DNA of 61,311 bases from the NCBI RefSeq assembly GCF_005217525.1, contig NZ_PNXQ01000011.1, positions 187,645 through 248,955 of the forward strand, written 5' to 3'. Each line of letters starts with the position of its first letter. Positions within the stretch are counted from its first letter, which is position 1. The DNA is from Paenibacillus terrae. GTDB taxonomy: Bacteria; Bacillota; Bacilli; Paenibacillales; Paenibacillaceae. The notes beneath the pieces were generated by a model. It searched no databases, was not told where the DNA came from, and saw only the letters and a list, made by a program, of their open reading frames with translations. The translations under genes were made by a program, and so were the position numbers. This document shows, one piece after another, positions 7,811-17,854 of the stretch.

Positions 7811-9076
7811 CTACAGCATTTCGTTTAAAGCCGCCTGTGTTCCCGCCGTATGCCCCGTCGTAAACGCTGCGGTAATATTATAGCCGCCCGTATACCCGTG
7901 AATATCCAAAATCTCACCGCAGAAAAACAGTCCCGTCATCAGCTTGGACTCCATCGTTTTTGGATTGATTTCCTTCAAATTTACACCGCCTCCGGTAACG
8001 AACGCCTCCTTCAGAGAGAGCGTACCGTTCACCCGAATCGGAAATGCCTTGATTCGATGGGCTAACTCCTGCCATTGCTGCTTCGGAATATGATCATACG
8101 TCAAATCCTCACGCAGCTCGGTTTGCTGGAGCAGCAGCGGAATCAGGCGTTCCGGCAAATAGGGCTTGAGCACGTTTTTAATCGCCTTTTTGGCATCGGC
8201 TGCCGCCAGCTCCAGTGTTTCCCGATAGACTTCATCAGCATGCTTGTGAGGCTGCAAATCCAGAGTCAGCAGTACCGTGCTGGTCTTGTCCTTTTTCATC
8301 CCTTTTACGACAAACTGACTGCATCGCAAGGCGGAGGGACCGGACAGGCCAAAGTGTGTAAAAATCATGTCCCCTTCGTGGGTGATTACCTTCTTTTGCT
8401 TCGCATTCCACACGGTTAGGCTGATGTCGCGCAAAGATAGACCTTGTAGCTCCTTCGTCTGGATAAACGTCTCACCTGACGTTAATGGAACCTCCGTGGG
8501 ATACAGCTCGGTGATCGTATGGCCTGCTTGCTCTGCCCATGCGTAGCCGTCACCTTCCGAGCCTGTATGAGGGACGGACTTGCCGCCAACCGCTACAATC
8601 ACGTTGCGGCTGCGAAGGGTTTCCCCGGAACGCAGTCTTACCCCCGCAGTACGACCTTCTTTGTATAGAACCTCCTGTACGGGGCAATTCGTCCGAATGT
8701 CGACTCCTTGAGAACGAATCTTGTTGACCAAAGCATCGACAACTGTTTTGGCCTTATCCGTCACCGGAAACATACGCCCGTTGTCTTCTTCCTTTAAGGC
8801 TATGCCCAGTTGTTCAAAAAAGGCGATGATATCCCGGTTGCCAAAAGCCGCCAGCGCACTGTGCAGAAAACGTCCATTGCCGGGGATGTGCCGGATCAGC
8901 TCGTCCAGCTCTTTTGCATTCGTGACGTTGCAGCGCCCTCCACCGGAAATACCCAGCTTTCGTCCGAGTTTATTTCCTTTTTCGAGTAAAAGCACCTGGG
9001 CGCCCTCACCGCTGGCTGCCGCAGCGGCCATTAATCCGGCTGAGCCGCCTCCAATCACAATAACGTCGTATGTCAT
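7811..9076 (-). CDS. HI0933-family FAD-dependent oxidoreductase (YhiN/YtfP-like)
   Basis: A cytoplasmic flavoprotein of 421 residues. The N-terminus [18 protein letters not shown] is the FAD-binding Rossmann motif, followed by the family motif [17 protein letters not shown] second nucleotide motif ([20 protein letters not shown]) and the C-terminal [16 protein letters not shown] and [16 protein letters not shown] motifs are diagnostic for this family. The physiological reaction is not established. I chose ATG 9076, which has GGAAGAGG upstream; the frame continues to 9142 without another good site. Confidence 0.85.
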   Translation of the reverse strand: MTYDVIVIGGGSAGLMAAAAASGEGAQVLLLEKGNKLGRKLGISGGGRCNVTNAKELDELIRHIPGNGRFLHSALAAFGNRDIIAFFEQLGIALKEEDNGRMFPVTDKAKTVVDALVNKIRSQGVDIRTNCPVQEVLYKEGRTAGVRLRSGETLRSRNVIVAVGGKSVPHTGSEGDGYAWAEQAGHTITELYPTEVPLTSGETFIQTKELQGLSLRDISLTVWNAKQKKVITHEGDMIFTHFGLSGPSALRCSQFVVKGMKKDKTSTVLLTLDLQPHKHADEVYRETLELAAADAKKAIKNVLKPYLPERLIPLLLQQTELREDLTYDHIPKQQWQELAHRIKAFPIRVNGTLSLKEAFVTGGGVNLKEINPKTMESKLMTGLFFCGEILDIHGYTGGYNITAAFTTGHTAGTQAALNEML

Positions 9077-9369
9077 GAACCTCTTCCTTTTTGTTGAAAA
9101 ATTTTTCGAAATCTCAAAATAGGTTAACAGGATTTTCACCATATCGTAATACCGTTACCTTAGATACACATTATCGCTGTATTTCTGTATAAGGATATAC
9201 CCTATCACATGCTTGGGTATTCACGTAAAGACGTCATCTTCTATTAATCTATGTTTCGCAGAATTTGTCGTTCTATACCGGGATTTTAACACATATATTG
9301 TAATATATTGTAGCCTGTGCTTTAATTCAACTAACGGCGTCAAGGAAAGATGATGAGGGGGAGAAGTCC

Positions 9370-11103
9370 TTGTTAATTGCGTTGAAGGAAAGTATGCTTC
9401 AAGTTCTCCTTGCCGTGATGCCTGCGGGTTTTTTCTCTATATTAACGGATTATGGGGATAAGAAAAAGGTTTGGGGTGGCAATCTGCTTTCCGCATCTAA
9501 TCAAAGGATCCTTTTTTGGTGCTGCTTGCCAGCCATATTGCTATGTTCGCTCTTTCAATATCAGCCTCCTTATGGCCTACCTTCCAATCTGGGGATTATC
9601 CCCCTCGCTGTTGGCATCATGTACGGCAGACGGCGCACAGCATGTATTCTTGCCGCTTCTGCGCTGGTTAGTGTTCTGATTATAGCCCAGTCTACGGCAA
9701 TGTCGCCAATGTATGTGGGTACGGGTTTTATTCTTTTTCCTTTTATGCTGCTGCACGTCAAGTTCTTTCAAAGAGGAACATTATTGGACAAAAAACTTCT
9801 TATTTCTGCCTATGTTGCGGCTGATTTGCTGCTTAAGGCGATTTTCTCGCTACTGTGGGGCAAACAGGATGTTTGGGTATATGTTCCTGATCTCCTTACG
9901 ACGCTTTGGAACATTGCAGCAGGTGTGCTGGCAAGCTTTTTGGTCGTCAGTCTGATGCGAAATGCCTTCGAAAAGCTGGCGTTGCGGCGGGATGTGACCG
10001 AGTTTACGAGCAAATATCTAATTGAAGCCGATAAGCTGCGTCAAGTTATGGATCTGATGCCGTTAGCTCTAGTCACTCTGGACAGCGAAGAACGGGTTAT
10101 ACATATGAACAAAACGATGCTGGAACTCTATCGGGACGTCGATCCGTTTATTACGCTTCCTGAGGTGGTGGGGCGTCCTTTGACAACGCTGTTTGGTTTA
10201 AGCACTGCACCAGTGGTCAATGAACGGGTTGCGAAGGCCCTTGAAGGAGAGGCGGGTGCTGATTTTATAAATGTGCCTCCCAAAGTATTTTTCTCAAGCT
10301 TCCTTCCCATTCATGATAAACATGTAAGCCGAACGACAGGTGTCATTATCGCCTTACAGGACATTACAGAGCTGGAGACACTGCGCAGCGAGCTGGGCAA
10401 TTTCGAGAGGCTTAGTCTGGTCGGACAGATGGCGGCGGGCATTACTCATGAAATACGCAATCCGATGGCGGTTGTGCGAGGATTTTTACAGCTCATGCGC
10501 GAAAAGAGTCCCGATTCCCTCGGTCACTATTATCGTATTGTGATGGAGGAGCTGGACCGGGCGAATGGAATTATTAACGATTTTCTGTCACTTGCCCAAA
10601 ACCGGATTGTCGAGAAGGAGCAATGCCATCTGCATGATATTATCCGTGAACTCACTCCTCTGCTGTGGGCAGATGCCAATCTGAGAGGACAGACGATCGA
10701 GCTGAAGCTGGAGGATCATGTCGCAATGTTGCATTTGAACTCTAAGGAAATGAAGCAATTGCTGCTCAATCTGTCGCGTAATGCGATGGAGGCTATGGGG
10801 GATAAAGGTGTGCTGACGATTTCAACGCATGAAGAGGGCGATTTTGTGGAGCTGGAAGTGAAGGACACGGGTCCCGGTATTCCGCAAAATCAGCTTGAAA
10901 AGCTGTTCCAGCCTTTTTACACGACCAAAACGAAAGGTACAGGTCTGGGCCTGGCCTTATGCCAAAGTATTGTAGAGCGTCATCACGGTACGATTGCCGT
11001 AGATTCGGTGGAGGGAATGGGAACGCAGTTTAAAGTTCGATTGCGCAGAACCATTCCAACTCACAGGGATCATTCTGAATCACCCTCCATGAATTCCATA
11101 TAG
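9370..11103 (+). CDS. Sensor histidine kinase, KinB-like (orphan)
   Basis: A membrane kinase of 577 residues. The first 200 or so hold about six hydrophobic segments with little extracellular sequence, then a PAS-like domain (about 225-335, MDLMPLALVTLDSEERVI), HisKA with GITHEIRNPMAVVRGF, and an HATPase domain (NLSRNAMEAM, DTGPGIP, GTGLGLAL). This layout resembles KinB, which feeds the Spo0A sporulation phosphorelay. No response regulator gene is adjacent, which fits a phosphorelay kinase. TTG 9370 has a GAGGGGGAG ribosome site (9355-9363). A TTTGTCG sequence at about 9264 partly matches a Spo0A box. Confidence 0.85.
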   Translation: MLIALKESMLQVLLAVMPAGFFSILTDYGDKKKVWGGNLLSASNQRILFWCCLPAILLCSLFQYQPPYGLPSNLGIIPLAVGIMYGRRRTACILAASALVSVLIIAQSTAMSPMYVGTGFILFPFMLLHVKFFQRGTLLDKKLLISAYVAADLLLKAIFSLLWGKQDVWVYVPDLLTTLWNIAAGVLASFLVVSLMRNAFEKLALRRDVTEFTSKYLIEADKLRQVMDLMPLALVTLDSEERVIHMNKTMLELYRDVDPFITLPEVVGRPLTTLFGLSTAPVVNERVAKALEGEAGADFINVPPKVFFSSFLPIHDKHVSRTTGVIIALQDITELETLRSELGNFERLSLVGQMAAGITHEIRNPMAVVRGFLQLMREKSPDSLGHYYRIVMEELDRANGIINDFLSLAQNRIVEKEQCHLHDIIRELTPLLWADANLRGQTIELKLEDHVAMLHLNSKEMKQLLLNLSRNAMEAMGDKGVLTISTHEEGDFVELEVKDTGPGIPQNQLEKLFQPFYTTKTKGTGLGLALCQSIVERHHGTIAVDSVEGMGTQFKVRLRRTIPTHRDHSESPSMNSI

Positions 11104-11133
11104 AAATAATTGTACAAATATATATCTGGATTT

Positions 11134-11163
11134 TTGCAAATTGCGTGAAAAAGATTGTATAAT
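11134..11163 (+). promoter_or_regulatory. Putative sigma-A promoter for bacilliredoxin gene
   Basis: TTGCAA (11134-11139) and a perfect TATAAT (11158-11163) are 18 bases apart, about 90 bases upstream of the start codon at 11252. Confidence 0.5.
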
Positions 11164-11251
11164 AAAGATTAGATGTCCATGTCTTTCACACGGCAGAGGC
11201 TGAAATGAAGCAACATAATATACATGATTTTTCGAAAAGGAGTGAACGAAT

Positions 11252-11686
11252 ATGTCGATGTCTTTTGATCAATATATGAGAGATTCTGTTCAGCCGATGC
11301 GCGAAGAACTGACAAGTCTCGGAATTCAGGAGCTGCGTACTCCGGAAGATGTGGAGGCCAAGCTGCCTGATGCCAAAGGCACAGTGCTGGTCGTTGTGAA
11401 CTCGGTGTGCGGTTGTGCCGCAGGTCAATGCCGTCCGGGTGTAGCCGAAGCGCTGAAGCATGATATTACACCGGATCATCTGTACACGGTTTTTGCTGGT
11501 CAGGATAAGGAAGCAACGGCGAAGGCACGCGAATTTTTCGCACCATATCCGCCATCTTCTCCTTCGATCGCGCTGTTGAAGGACGGCGAACTGGTTCACT
11601 TCATCGAGCGTCATCAGGTGGAGGATCGTTCGGCAGACCAAATCGCTGCTGATTTGACCAGTGCATTTGACCGTTTTTGCCGGTAA
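11252..11686 (+). CDS. Bacilliredoxin (BrxA/BrxB family)
   Basis: A 144-residue thioredoxin-fold protein that removes bacillithiol from S-bacillithiolated proteins. The CGC redox motif sits at Cys53-Gly-Cys55 (NSVCGCAAGQCRPG), the position known for B. subtilis YphP/YqiW. The length and the DKEATAKAREFFAPYPPSSP segment also fit. GGAG precedes ATG 11252. A promoter and a terminator flank it, so it is a single-gene unit. The sequence does not let me say whether it is the BrxA or the BrxB paralogue. Confidence 0.93.
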   Translation: MSMSFDQYMRDSVQPMREELTSLGIQELRTPEDVEAKLPDAKGTVLVVVNSVCGCAAGQCRPGVAEALKHDITPDHLYTVFAGQDKEATAKAREFFAPYPPSSPSIALLKDGELVHFIERHQVEDRSADQIAADLTSAFDRFCR

Positions 11687-11701
11687 TACTGCTCAAGCTA
11701 G

Positions 11702-11740
11702 GCCCCGCATTTTTCGCTTGCGAAACTTGCCGGGGCTTTT
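11702..11740 (+). terminator. Rho-independent terminator
   Basis: GCCCCG (11702-11707) pairs with CGGGGC (11731-11736), with an inner TTTTCG/CGAAA stem, followed by TTTT. It lies directly after the bacilliredoxin gene. Confidence 0.75.
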
Positions 11741-11787
11741 GCATGTTGGCTTGTGAAGGAAATTCCTAAAAAAGAGGTGCTTATCTG

Positions 11788-12597
11788 ATGAGTTTGCAGG
11801 AACAGATTATTGCTGAATTGGGAGTACAGCCTACCATTAACGTAGAGGCCGAGGTCCGCAAGCGTGTGGATTTCCTCAAGACGTATGTCACGAAAACCGG
11901 AAGCAAGGGCCTGCTAATCGCCATTAGCGGCGGGATCGACAGTGCCGTAGCGGCTGCCTTGTGCAAACAGGCTACGGATGAGCTGACGCAGGAGCAAGGC
12001 GAAGAGTACAAAACGCTTGGAGTATTTCAGCCGTATGGCAAGCAGGAAGATATCGAGCATAGCTACGCGGTAGCCAAAGCGTTTGACCTGAAATATGCAG
12101 GGGAAACGAACATTCAGGAAGCGGTGGACAAGATTGCCGTGGAGGTGGAGCATTCGTTGAAGGATATTGGTCTTGAGCGCTCCATTACTCCGCAAGTGAG
12201 AGGGAATGTAAAGGCAAGAACACGTATGGTGGTTCAGTACGCGCTTGCAAATGAGCTGAATTTGCTCGTTGTAGGTACAGATCATGCCTCGGAAGCTATC
12301 ACAGGCTTTTATACCAAATGGGGTGATGGTGCCGTTGATATTACGCCGCTCAGCACGCTGAACAAACGTCAGGTGCGTTTGCTGGCGAGCTACCTGGGAG
12401 TTCCGCAGGCCATTTTATACAAAGCGCCTACAGCGGGATTGTGGGAAGGCCAGACGGATGAAAAAGAACTGGGTATTTCTTACGAAGCGAACAGCGACTA
12501 TCTGGAAGGCAAGGAAATTGACCCGGCGGCACGTGAAAAGCTAGAAAGCTTCTTCACACGCACAGCGCATAAGCGGACAAGCATTCCAGGCATTTAA
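11788..12597 (+). CDS. nadE: NH3-dependent NAD+ synthetase
   Basis: The last step of NAD synthesis: amidation of deamido-NAD with ammonia and ATP in the cytoplasm. The 269 residues match the short, ammonia-dependent form with no glutaminase domain. The ATP pyrophosphatase P-loop is ISGGIDSAVAAAL, and GTDHASEAITGFYTKWGDG and TAGLWEGQTDE are typical active-site segments. AAGAGGTG lies upstream of ATG 11788. It is flanked by terminators on both sides. Confidence 0.95.
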   Translation: MSLQEQIIAELGVQPTINVEAEVRKRVDFLKTYVTKTGSKGLLIAISGGIDSAVAAALCKQATDELTQEQGEEYKTLGVFQPYGKQEDIEHSYAVAKAFDLKYAGETNIQEAVDKIAVEVEHSLKDIGLERSITPQVRGNVKARTRMVVQYALANELNLLVVGTDHASEAITGFYTKWGDGAVDITPLSTLNKRQVRLLASYLGVPQAILYKAPTAGLWEGQTDEKELGISYEANSDYLEGKEIDPAAREKLESFFTRTAHKRTSIPGI

Positions 12598-12632
12598 GCA
12601 GCGAACAATTATGGAATTGTAAAATAATAATG

Positions 12633-12660
12633 CGGCGATCCGCCCGGCGGATCGCCGTTT
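12633..12660 (+). terminator. Stem-loop terminator
   Basis: GGCGATCCGCC (12634-12644) and GGCGGATCGCC (12646-12656) form a very stable hairpin followed by GTTTG. The T-tail is weak, but the position after nadE fits. Confidence 0.65.
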
Positions 12661-12681
12661 GTATTGACAGCAGGCTATGGC

Positions 12682-13497
12682 TTAATTGGTGATCCATTCC
12701 ATGAAGCGGCGGGTTTCGGTAATCGCCTGATCCAGCGGAAGGCTGCTTCCCTGGAACGGATGAACAGTATTGAAGGTATGATTGCCCCCTTGAATTTGTA
12801 CCCACTCAATATCGGGACGAACTGAGGTAAGCAGGGCAGAGCCTTCACGCAGGCGTTTGGAATCATCCGTACCTTGAATGAGTACGGCAGGCAGTTGGCT
12901 GTCTTTAAGCCTGTCCACGATGGCAAAGCGCTGGCGATTTTGCTCCAGATCCTCCAAAATAACAAGATCCAGCGGAAGCTGCTGTCCGGTTCTGGCGTTG
13001 GGTACGTAGCTGCGGCCCTTGGTCCGCATTTCTTCTTTTTGCGGCAAGGTGAACAGGTCCAGGTCAGTCACGCCATTCCATGAAATGACGCCTGAAACCT
13101 CTTCCGGATGATCCAGCGCATAGATGAAGCAGCTTCCCGCACCTCGGCTGTGTCCTAACAGAAACAACGGCAGTTGTCTGAACTCGTGGCGTGCTCTCAG
13201 ATTTGTCAGCAATAAGTCCAAATCCTCTTGTTCCCGGCTGTAGGTGTTCCGTGCGAACTTTTCCAGCTCGGTAAAATTCGTTAGATCCTCACCTATGCCG
13301 TTATGTGAAAAGTTGAAGGTTATGACATGGTTGTCTGTGCTCAAGGCTTCTGCTATATAGGGGAACATGCCCCAATCCTTGAAGCCCTTATAGCCATGAG
13401 CAATGACGAGTAAGCTTTTGGCTGTATTTTTGGAGGGAAACCAGGAAGCCCTGATTACCGCATCTGTACCTGCTTCAATAACGAGTGATTCTGACAT
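12682..13497 (-). CDS. Alpha/beta hydrolase (dienelactone-hydrolase-like)
   Basis: A cytoplasmic serine hydrolase of 271 residues with no signal peptide. The nucleophile elbow is GHSRGAG, the oxyanion region VIAHGYKGFKDWGMFP, a likely acid Asp lies in IQGTDDSKR, and the histidine is in GGNHTFN. AAGGAAGG precedes ATG 13497. It is convergent with nadE and divergent from acpS. The substrate cannot be predicted. Confidence 0.85.
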   Translation of the reverse strand: MSESLVIEAGTDAVIRASWFPSKNTAKSLLVIAHGYKGFKDWGMFPYIAEALSTDNHVITFNFSHNGIGEDLTNFTELEKFARNTYSREQEDLDLLLTNLRARHEFRQLPLFLLGHSRGAGSCFIYALDHPEEVSGVISWNGVTDLDLFTLPQKEEMRTKGRSYVPNARTGQQLPLDLVILEDLEQNRQRFAIVDRLKDSQLPAVLIQGTDDSKRLREGSALLTSVRPDIEWVQIQGGNHTFNTVHPFQGSSLPLDQAITETRRFMEWITN

Positions 13498-13676
13498 CCT
13501 ATCCTTCCTTTCTACGGGAATTTTAAATGGGCATATAAGCTAAATCAACATTTCGCAAATAGCCTTTCTTATTTTAACATATTTTGGTGCTGATTTTACG
13601 GCTTTGCGACTCGCCATGATGTGGACACGCTGTTACAATAAGGGAAGTAAAGTATAAAAGGACGGGGAATACCCAA

Positions 13677-14081
13677 ATGATCTACGGAATCGGACATGAT
13701 GTGCTGGAAATGAGCCGGATGGCTGACATATTGGCAGGCAAGCATGCAGACGCTTTTTTAAATCGGGTGTTGACCCCGGCTGAACGCGACCTTGCTATGG
13801 AGCGAAAGGGCAGGCTGGCGGAGTTTGTAGCAGGGCGCTTTGCCGCGAAGGAAGCGATAACGAAAGCCTTCGGCTGCGGAATTGGGCAGATCATCGGGTT
13901 CGGCGATATGGATATTTTACCGGAGTCTGGGGGCAAGCCAGCGGTTTATTTGTCTGCCCCTGCGTGGCACAGACTCGGGCTACCGGGTGCGGGCGGCGCG
14001 GATTACAGCATTCACCTGAGTATTACACATCAACCCAACATTGCCTCTGCTTTTGTGATTGTTGAATATAAGGAGACGTGA
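13677..14081 (+). CDS. acpS: Holo-[acyl carrier protein] synthase
   Basis: Transfers 4'-phosphopantetheine from CoA to acyl carrier protein. The protein of 134 residues is slightly longer than usual (about 120). Mg-binding Asp8 lies in GIGHDVLEM, and RFAAKEAITKAFG is the second signature. The C-terminus (SIHLSITHQPNIASAFVIVE) matches the family. AAGGACGGGG lies before ATG 13677. It is followed after four bases by mutY, so the two are probably co-transcribed. Confidence 0.92.
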   Translation: MIYGIGHDVLEMSRMADILAGKHADAFLNRVLTPAERDLAMERKGRLAEFVAGRFAAKEAITKAFGCGIGQIIGFGDMDILPESGGKPAVYLSAPAWHRLGLPGAGGADYSIHLSITHQPNIASAFVIVEYKET

Positions 14082-14085
14082 TGTG

Positions 14086-15321
14086 ATGACCACCCATACA
14101 TTGGAACAAAAACGTTATTTCAGCTTCGAGCTGCTGAATTGGTATACACGAAGCAAGCGGGATTTGCCGTGGCGCCGACACCGGAATCCTTTTTATATCT
14201 GGATTTCGGAAATTATGCTCCAGCAGACGCGTGTCGATACGGTGATTCCGTATTTTAACCGCTTTATTGCACGGTTTCCGACGATTGAGGCGCTGGCGGA
14301 AGCGCCCGAGGAGGATGTACTTAAGCTGTGGGAAGGGCTGGGATATTATTCCCGAGCCAGGAATTTGCAAACGGCCGCGAAACAAGTGGTTGAGCTTCAC
14401 GGTGGGGAAGTACCGGATGATACGCAGGCTGTCGCCGCTCTGAAAGGCGTAGGCCCGTATACGACGGGAGCGATTATGAGCATTGCCTTCAATCGGCCAG
14501 AGCCTGCTGTGGATGGGAATGTGATGCGGGTGCTGTCGCGCTATTTCTTGATTGAAGAGGATATCATGAAGGGCAGCACGCGAGCACATATGGAAAGTCT
14601 GGTGCGGGAACTGATCCCTGAAGGGAGAGCCTCCGACTTCAATCAGGCACTAATGGAGCTGGGTGCGCTGGTCTGCACGCCGAAGTCGCCCCAGTGCCTG
14701 ACCTGCTCGGTCATGGAGCATTGCTCAGGCCGATTGGCAGGCCGCGAGGAGACGCTGCCGGTCAAGACGAAGGCGAAGCCGCCGCGGCTGGAGCCGCGTT
14801 CCGTCGCCCTCATCGAGGGCAGCGGCGCGAACGCAGGCCGCCTGCTCGTGCGTCAACGCCCGGCCAAGGGCCTGCTGGCCCGCATGTGGGAGCTGCCGCA
14901 CGAGCTTGTCGGGCCGGAGGGCTACAACGGCCCGGTGCCGGATGAGCCAGCCATGGATCACCTGGCGGGTCATTTGCTGGCGGAGGGCGTGCTCGCGCGT
15001 CCGGTGCGGTTCGTACGTGAGGCGGAGCACACGTTCAGCCACATTCACTGGAACCTGCGTGTGTTCCAGTGTGAAGAGGTCGCCAGCTCTGCTGGAGAGG
15101 CTGGCGGACAGTCGCTGGCTGCCGAGCAGCGGGCAGGCTACAACACCGACGGTGCGAAGCCGGGTGCGCTGCTTGCGCTGGCGGAGCAGGAGGAGCGCGT
15201 GGCGCTGCCTACGGGGTACCGCTGGATCAGCGAGGCCGATATGAACACCTTGGCGTTTCCCAAGGTGTTCCTCGATCTGATCACCGAATATTTTGCGAAG
15301 CAAAAAGGGACCTTGGTGTAG
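14086..15321 (+). CDS. mutY: A/G-specific adenine glycosylase
   Basis: A base-excision repair enzyme that removes adenine mispaired with 8-oxoguanine. It has 411 residues. Catalytic Glu is in WISEIMLQQTRVDT; the helix-hairpin-helix is LKGVGPYTTGAI with the Asp in AVDGNVMRVLSR; the 4Fe-4S ligands C-x6-C-x2-C-x5-C lie in CTPKSPQCLTCSVMEHC. A C-terminal NUDIX-like domain recognises the opposing 8-oxoG (from about residue 240), and it contains a long Ala/Gly-rich insertion near residues 335-365. AAGGAG (14070-14075) selects ATG 14086. The 3' half (about 14700-15240) is much richer in G+C than the 5' half. Confidence 0.95.
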   Translation: MTTHTLEQKRYFSFELLNWYTRSKRDLPWRRHRNPFYIWISEIMLQQTRVDTVIPYFNRFIARFPTIEALAEAPEEDVLKLWEGLGYYSRARNLQTAAKQVVELHGGEVPDDTQAVAALKGVGPYTTGAIMSIAFNRPEPAVDGNVMRVLSRYFLIEEDIMKGSTRAHMESLVRELIPEGRASDFNQALMELGALVCTPKSPQCLTCSVMEHCSGRLAGREETLPVKTKAKPPRLEPRSVALIEGSGANAGRLLVRQRPAKGLLARMWELPHELVGPEGYNGPVPDEPAMDHLAGHLLAEGVLARPVRFVREAEHTFSHIHWNLRVFQCEEVASSAGEAGGQSLAAEQRAGYNTDGAKPGALLALAEQEERVALPTGYRWISEADMNTLAFPKVFLDLITEYFAKQKGTLV

Positions 15322-15328
15322 GTCCCCA

Positions 15329-15360
15329 AGCTGTCGGGAGAAGTCCCGACAGCTTTTTTT
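15329..15360 (+). terminator. Rho-independent terminator
   Basis: An 11-base perfect stem (AGCTGTCGGGA, 15329-15339, with its complement at 15344-15354), a GAAG loop and a run of T. It ends the acpS-mutY unit. Confidence 0.92.
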
Positions 15361-15457
15361 GTTCTTTTTTTATTCAGCCTGACATCTCATTTAAATAACG
15401 ATGCGTATAGGTAATACCTATCCATAGTCGTAGCCGGGTTTTAGGCTATGCCTCTAT

Positions 15458-16612
15458 CTACATCGCCTGTTCAAAAATGTCGATCACTTCTTGCTGCGTA
15501 GGTTGAATCGGATTGGTTACACCGCAAGCATCCTTGAGTGCGTTGGCGGCGAGAACAGCGAAATCTTCTCGCTTGACGCCGAGTTCTTCTAGCCCGGAAG
15601 GGATGTTGACCCGTTTAGCCAGCTTTTCAATGGCGTGCAGGGCTAGGCTGGCACCTTGCTCCGGTGTAACACCGTCCGTTTTTTCGCCAAGTGTACGGGC
15701 AATATCGGTGAGTCGTTCGGCGGAAGCCTTGGCGTTATAGCGCTCTACATGCGGCAGCAAAATGGCGTTACAGACCCCATGCGGCAGATTATAGAAGCCA
15801 CCCAGTTGATGTGCCATGGCGTGAACAAAGCCCAATCCGGCGTTATTGAAGGCCATCCCTGCGAGGAACTCGGCGTAGGCCATTTGGCTACGGGCTTCCA
15901 CATCGTTTCCGTCATCCACGGCTTTGACCAGATAATCCCGAATCAGCTCAATGGCTTTAAGCGCGCAAGCATCCGTGATCGGTGTGGCATTGGTGGAAAC
16001 ATAAGCTTCAATAGAGTGAGTGAGCGCATCCATCCCTGTTGCGGCAGTTAATGACTTGGGCATAGCCATCATCAGATCAGGATCATTGACGGCAATGAGT
16101 GGTGTCGTGTGCTTGTCAACAATCGCCATTTTGATATGACGCTCTTCATCCGTAATTATACAAAACATAGTCATTTCACTAGCTGTTCCTGCCGTGGTGT
16201 TAATGGCAATCAGAGGGAAGGAAGGCTTCTCGGATTTATCCACGCCTTCGTAGTCCCCGATCTGTCCGCCGTTGGAGGCCAAAAGCGCGATTCCCTTGGC
16301 ACAGTCATGCGGTGACCCGCCTCCGAGCGAAATAATAAAGTCGCACCCGGATTGGTTCAACAGCTCCAAACCCTCATTTACATTTGAAACCGTGGGATTC
16401 GGTTGAGTGCCGCTGTATACGACGGATTTTACGTTTAGACTGTCTAACATGCTTGTTACCTTTTTCGCAATTCCAATATCAACTAAAGGCTTATCGGTTA
16501 CGATCAATGCATTTTTAAAGCCCAATTTTCCGATTTCTGTACCTGCATCCGCCAATGCACCCGAGCCCATAAGACTCATACCCGGCATCATGAATTTGGA
16601 GGTTCCCGTCAT
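15458..16612 (-). CDS. Iron-containing alcohol dehydrogenase
   Basis: A group III NAD(P)-dependent dehydrogenase of 384 residues. The nucleotide motif is [14 protein letters not shown], with [12 protein letters not shown] following. Metal ligands are visible: Asp in MAVVNDPDLM-type position, [12 protein letters not shown], and [26 protein letters not shown] segments with three His. It resembles the AdhB/FucO/YiaY group. I chose ATG 16612 with AAAGGTGGA upstream, rather than the longer frame to 16684. It is divergent from an AraC-family gene, which may regulate it. The alcohol used is unknown. Confidence 0.9.
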   Translation of the reverse strand: MTGTSKFMMPGMSLMGSGALADAGTEIGKLGFKNALIVTDKPLVDIGIAKKVTSMLDSLNVKSVVYSGTQPNPTVSNVNEGLELLNQSGCDFIISLGGGSPHDCAKGIALLASNGGQIGDYEGVDKSEKPSFPLIAINTTAGTASEMTMFCIITDEERHIKMAIVDKHTTPLIAVNDPDLMMAMPKSLTAATGMDALTHSIEAYVSTNATPITDACALKAIELIRDYLVKAVDDGNDVEARSQMAYAEFLAGMAFNNAGLGFVHAMAHQLGGFYNLPHGVCNAILLPHVERYNAKASAERLTDIARTLGEKTDGVTPEQGASLALHAIEKLAKRVNIPSGLEELGVKREDFAVLAANALKDACGVTNPIQPTQQEVIDIFEQAM

Positions 16613-16733
16613 AAATATGCATCCACCTTTGTTATTATTTTGAGGTAAATCAAGGTATAATGATGGAATAAAAGGATCTTTCAACCATCCTTATATCCTT
16701 ATCATACTGCCCTATATTGGCGGGAACTAACGC

Positions 16734-16748
16734 ATTTTATTATAAAAT
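16734..16748. promoter_or_regulatory. AT-rich dyad between adh and araC genes
   Basis: ATTTTAT, one T, ATAAAAT forms a perfect 15-base dyad in the middle of the divergent intergenic region. It is a candidate operator for the AraC-type regulator. This is position-based inference; AT-rich dyads also occur by chance. Confidence 0.3.
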
Positions 16749-16850
16749 ATCGTGATTTTTAAAAGGGAGCATTTTGCATAAATCCAGGGAGCGGCCTTCA
16801 ATCAGCAATATAAAGATCGGAATGATTCTGTCCGCCTATATATTGTATCC

Positions 16851-17774
16851 ATGAGCGACTGGAATCGAATTATGCAACTGCTGAAGGGTGAAACGATGGA
16901 GCATTCCAAAACTTTAGGCGACTTTAATCGTTATAGTGAGCTGCAATATGGATATGAAACCGAGCTGATCAGAATTTTGTATTATGATCTCCCAGAAAAT
17001 TATTACGAGAAATATGCTTCATATGAATGCCCAAAGCTGTGTACGATTTTGGAGGGGAGAAAAGAAGTCAAAATTAATGAAATGGAGCGTTTTGAATACG
17101 ATTCTCAGGAGATTATCCTGCTTCCTCCTCAGTCCAGCGTAGAAATGAAGATCAAAGAACAAACCAAGGCACTGGTCTTTGAATTAAGCGATCAGTTGAT
17201 GGAACGGTTAAGGAACGTGGTAGAGGAGGAATTTCAGGTCCCGGAGAGTTCCCCGACTCATGCGGTGGTTCGCTGCGAGCTGAACGAAAAGGCGAATTCA
17301 CTTACCGCATCTATGGAGCGGATCAAGCAATATATGGCACATCCCGCCGAAAGAAAAAATTTCCTGATTGATCTGAGCGCTCAGGAAATGGCCTATCATC
17401 TGCTACAGATGCAGGTGCTTGAGCAGAATCTGCTTACGAACCATCGGCATCCTGTGTTTCGGGCAATCCGGGATATTCAGGAGCAGTTGCCTGGGATCAG
17501 GTATGTGAAGGATCTGGCGGATAACTATAATATGTCACATGCGAATTTCACGAATCAGTTTAAAAAAATAACAGGATTAACCCCGCTCGACTATATTACG
17601 AATCAAAAAATGCAGCTCGCCAAGCAATGGCTCCAGCACCGGAACGTGACAGAGGTCGCTTTTGATTTGAATTATGAGAGCGTTTCCTATTTTATCGGTC
17701 TTTTTAAGAAAAAGTACGGGGTTACACCCAAGCAATATCAGATGAGTGTGCAGCGCCAAGTTGTGGTTACGTAA
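16851..17774 (+). CDS. AraC-family transcriptional regulator
   Basis: A regulator of up to 307 residues. The N-terminal part (about 20-190) resembles the AraC_N-type sensing domain found next to dehydrogenase genes. The C-terminal double helix-turn-helix is clear: VKDLADNYNMSHANFTNQFK and VTEVAFDLNYESVSYFIGLF, then YGVTPKQYQ. ATG 16851 lacks a ribosome site; ATG 16896 is preceded by AAGGGTG and may be the true start. Its divergent placement suggests control of the iron alcohol dehydrogenase gene. Confidence 0.85.
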   Translation: MSDWNRIMQLLKGETMEHSKTLGDFNRYSELQYGYETELIRILYYDLPENYYEKYASYECPKLCTILEGRKEVKINEMERFEYDSQEIILLPPQSSVEMKIKEQTKALVFELSDQLMERLRNVVEEEFQVPESSPTHAVVRCELNEKANSLTASMERIKQYMAHPAERKNFLIDLSAQEMAYHLLQMQVLEQNLLTNHRHPVFRAIRDIQEQLPGIRYVKDLADNYNMSHANFTNQFKKITGLTPLDYITNQKMQLAKQWLQHRNVTEVAFDLNYESVSYFIGLFKKKYGVTPKQYQMSVQRQVVVT

Positions 17775-17787
17775 TGTAAAAAAAGTA

Positions 17788-17834
17788 AAGCGGCGATTCC
17801 ACAGTAACCGTGGAATCGCCGCTTGGCTTTTTTT
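17788..17834. terminator. Bidirectional terminator
   Basis: A 15-base perfect stem (AAGCGGCGATTCCAC at 17788-17802 with its complement at 17810-17824), then a seven-T run. It is shared by the AraC gene and convergent sodA. Confidence 0.9.
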
Positions 17835-17854
17835 ACAGATATAGAGTTACCAGC

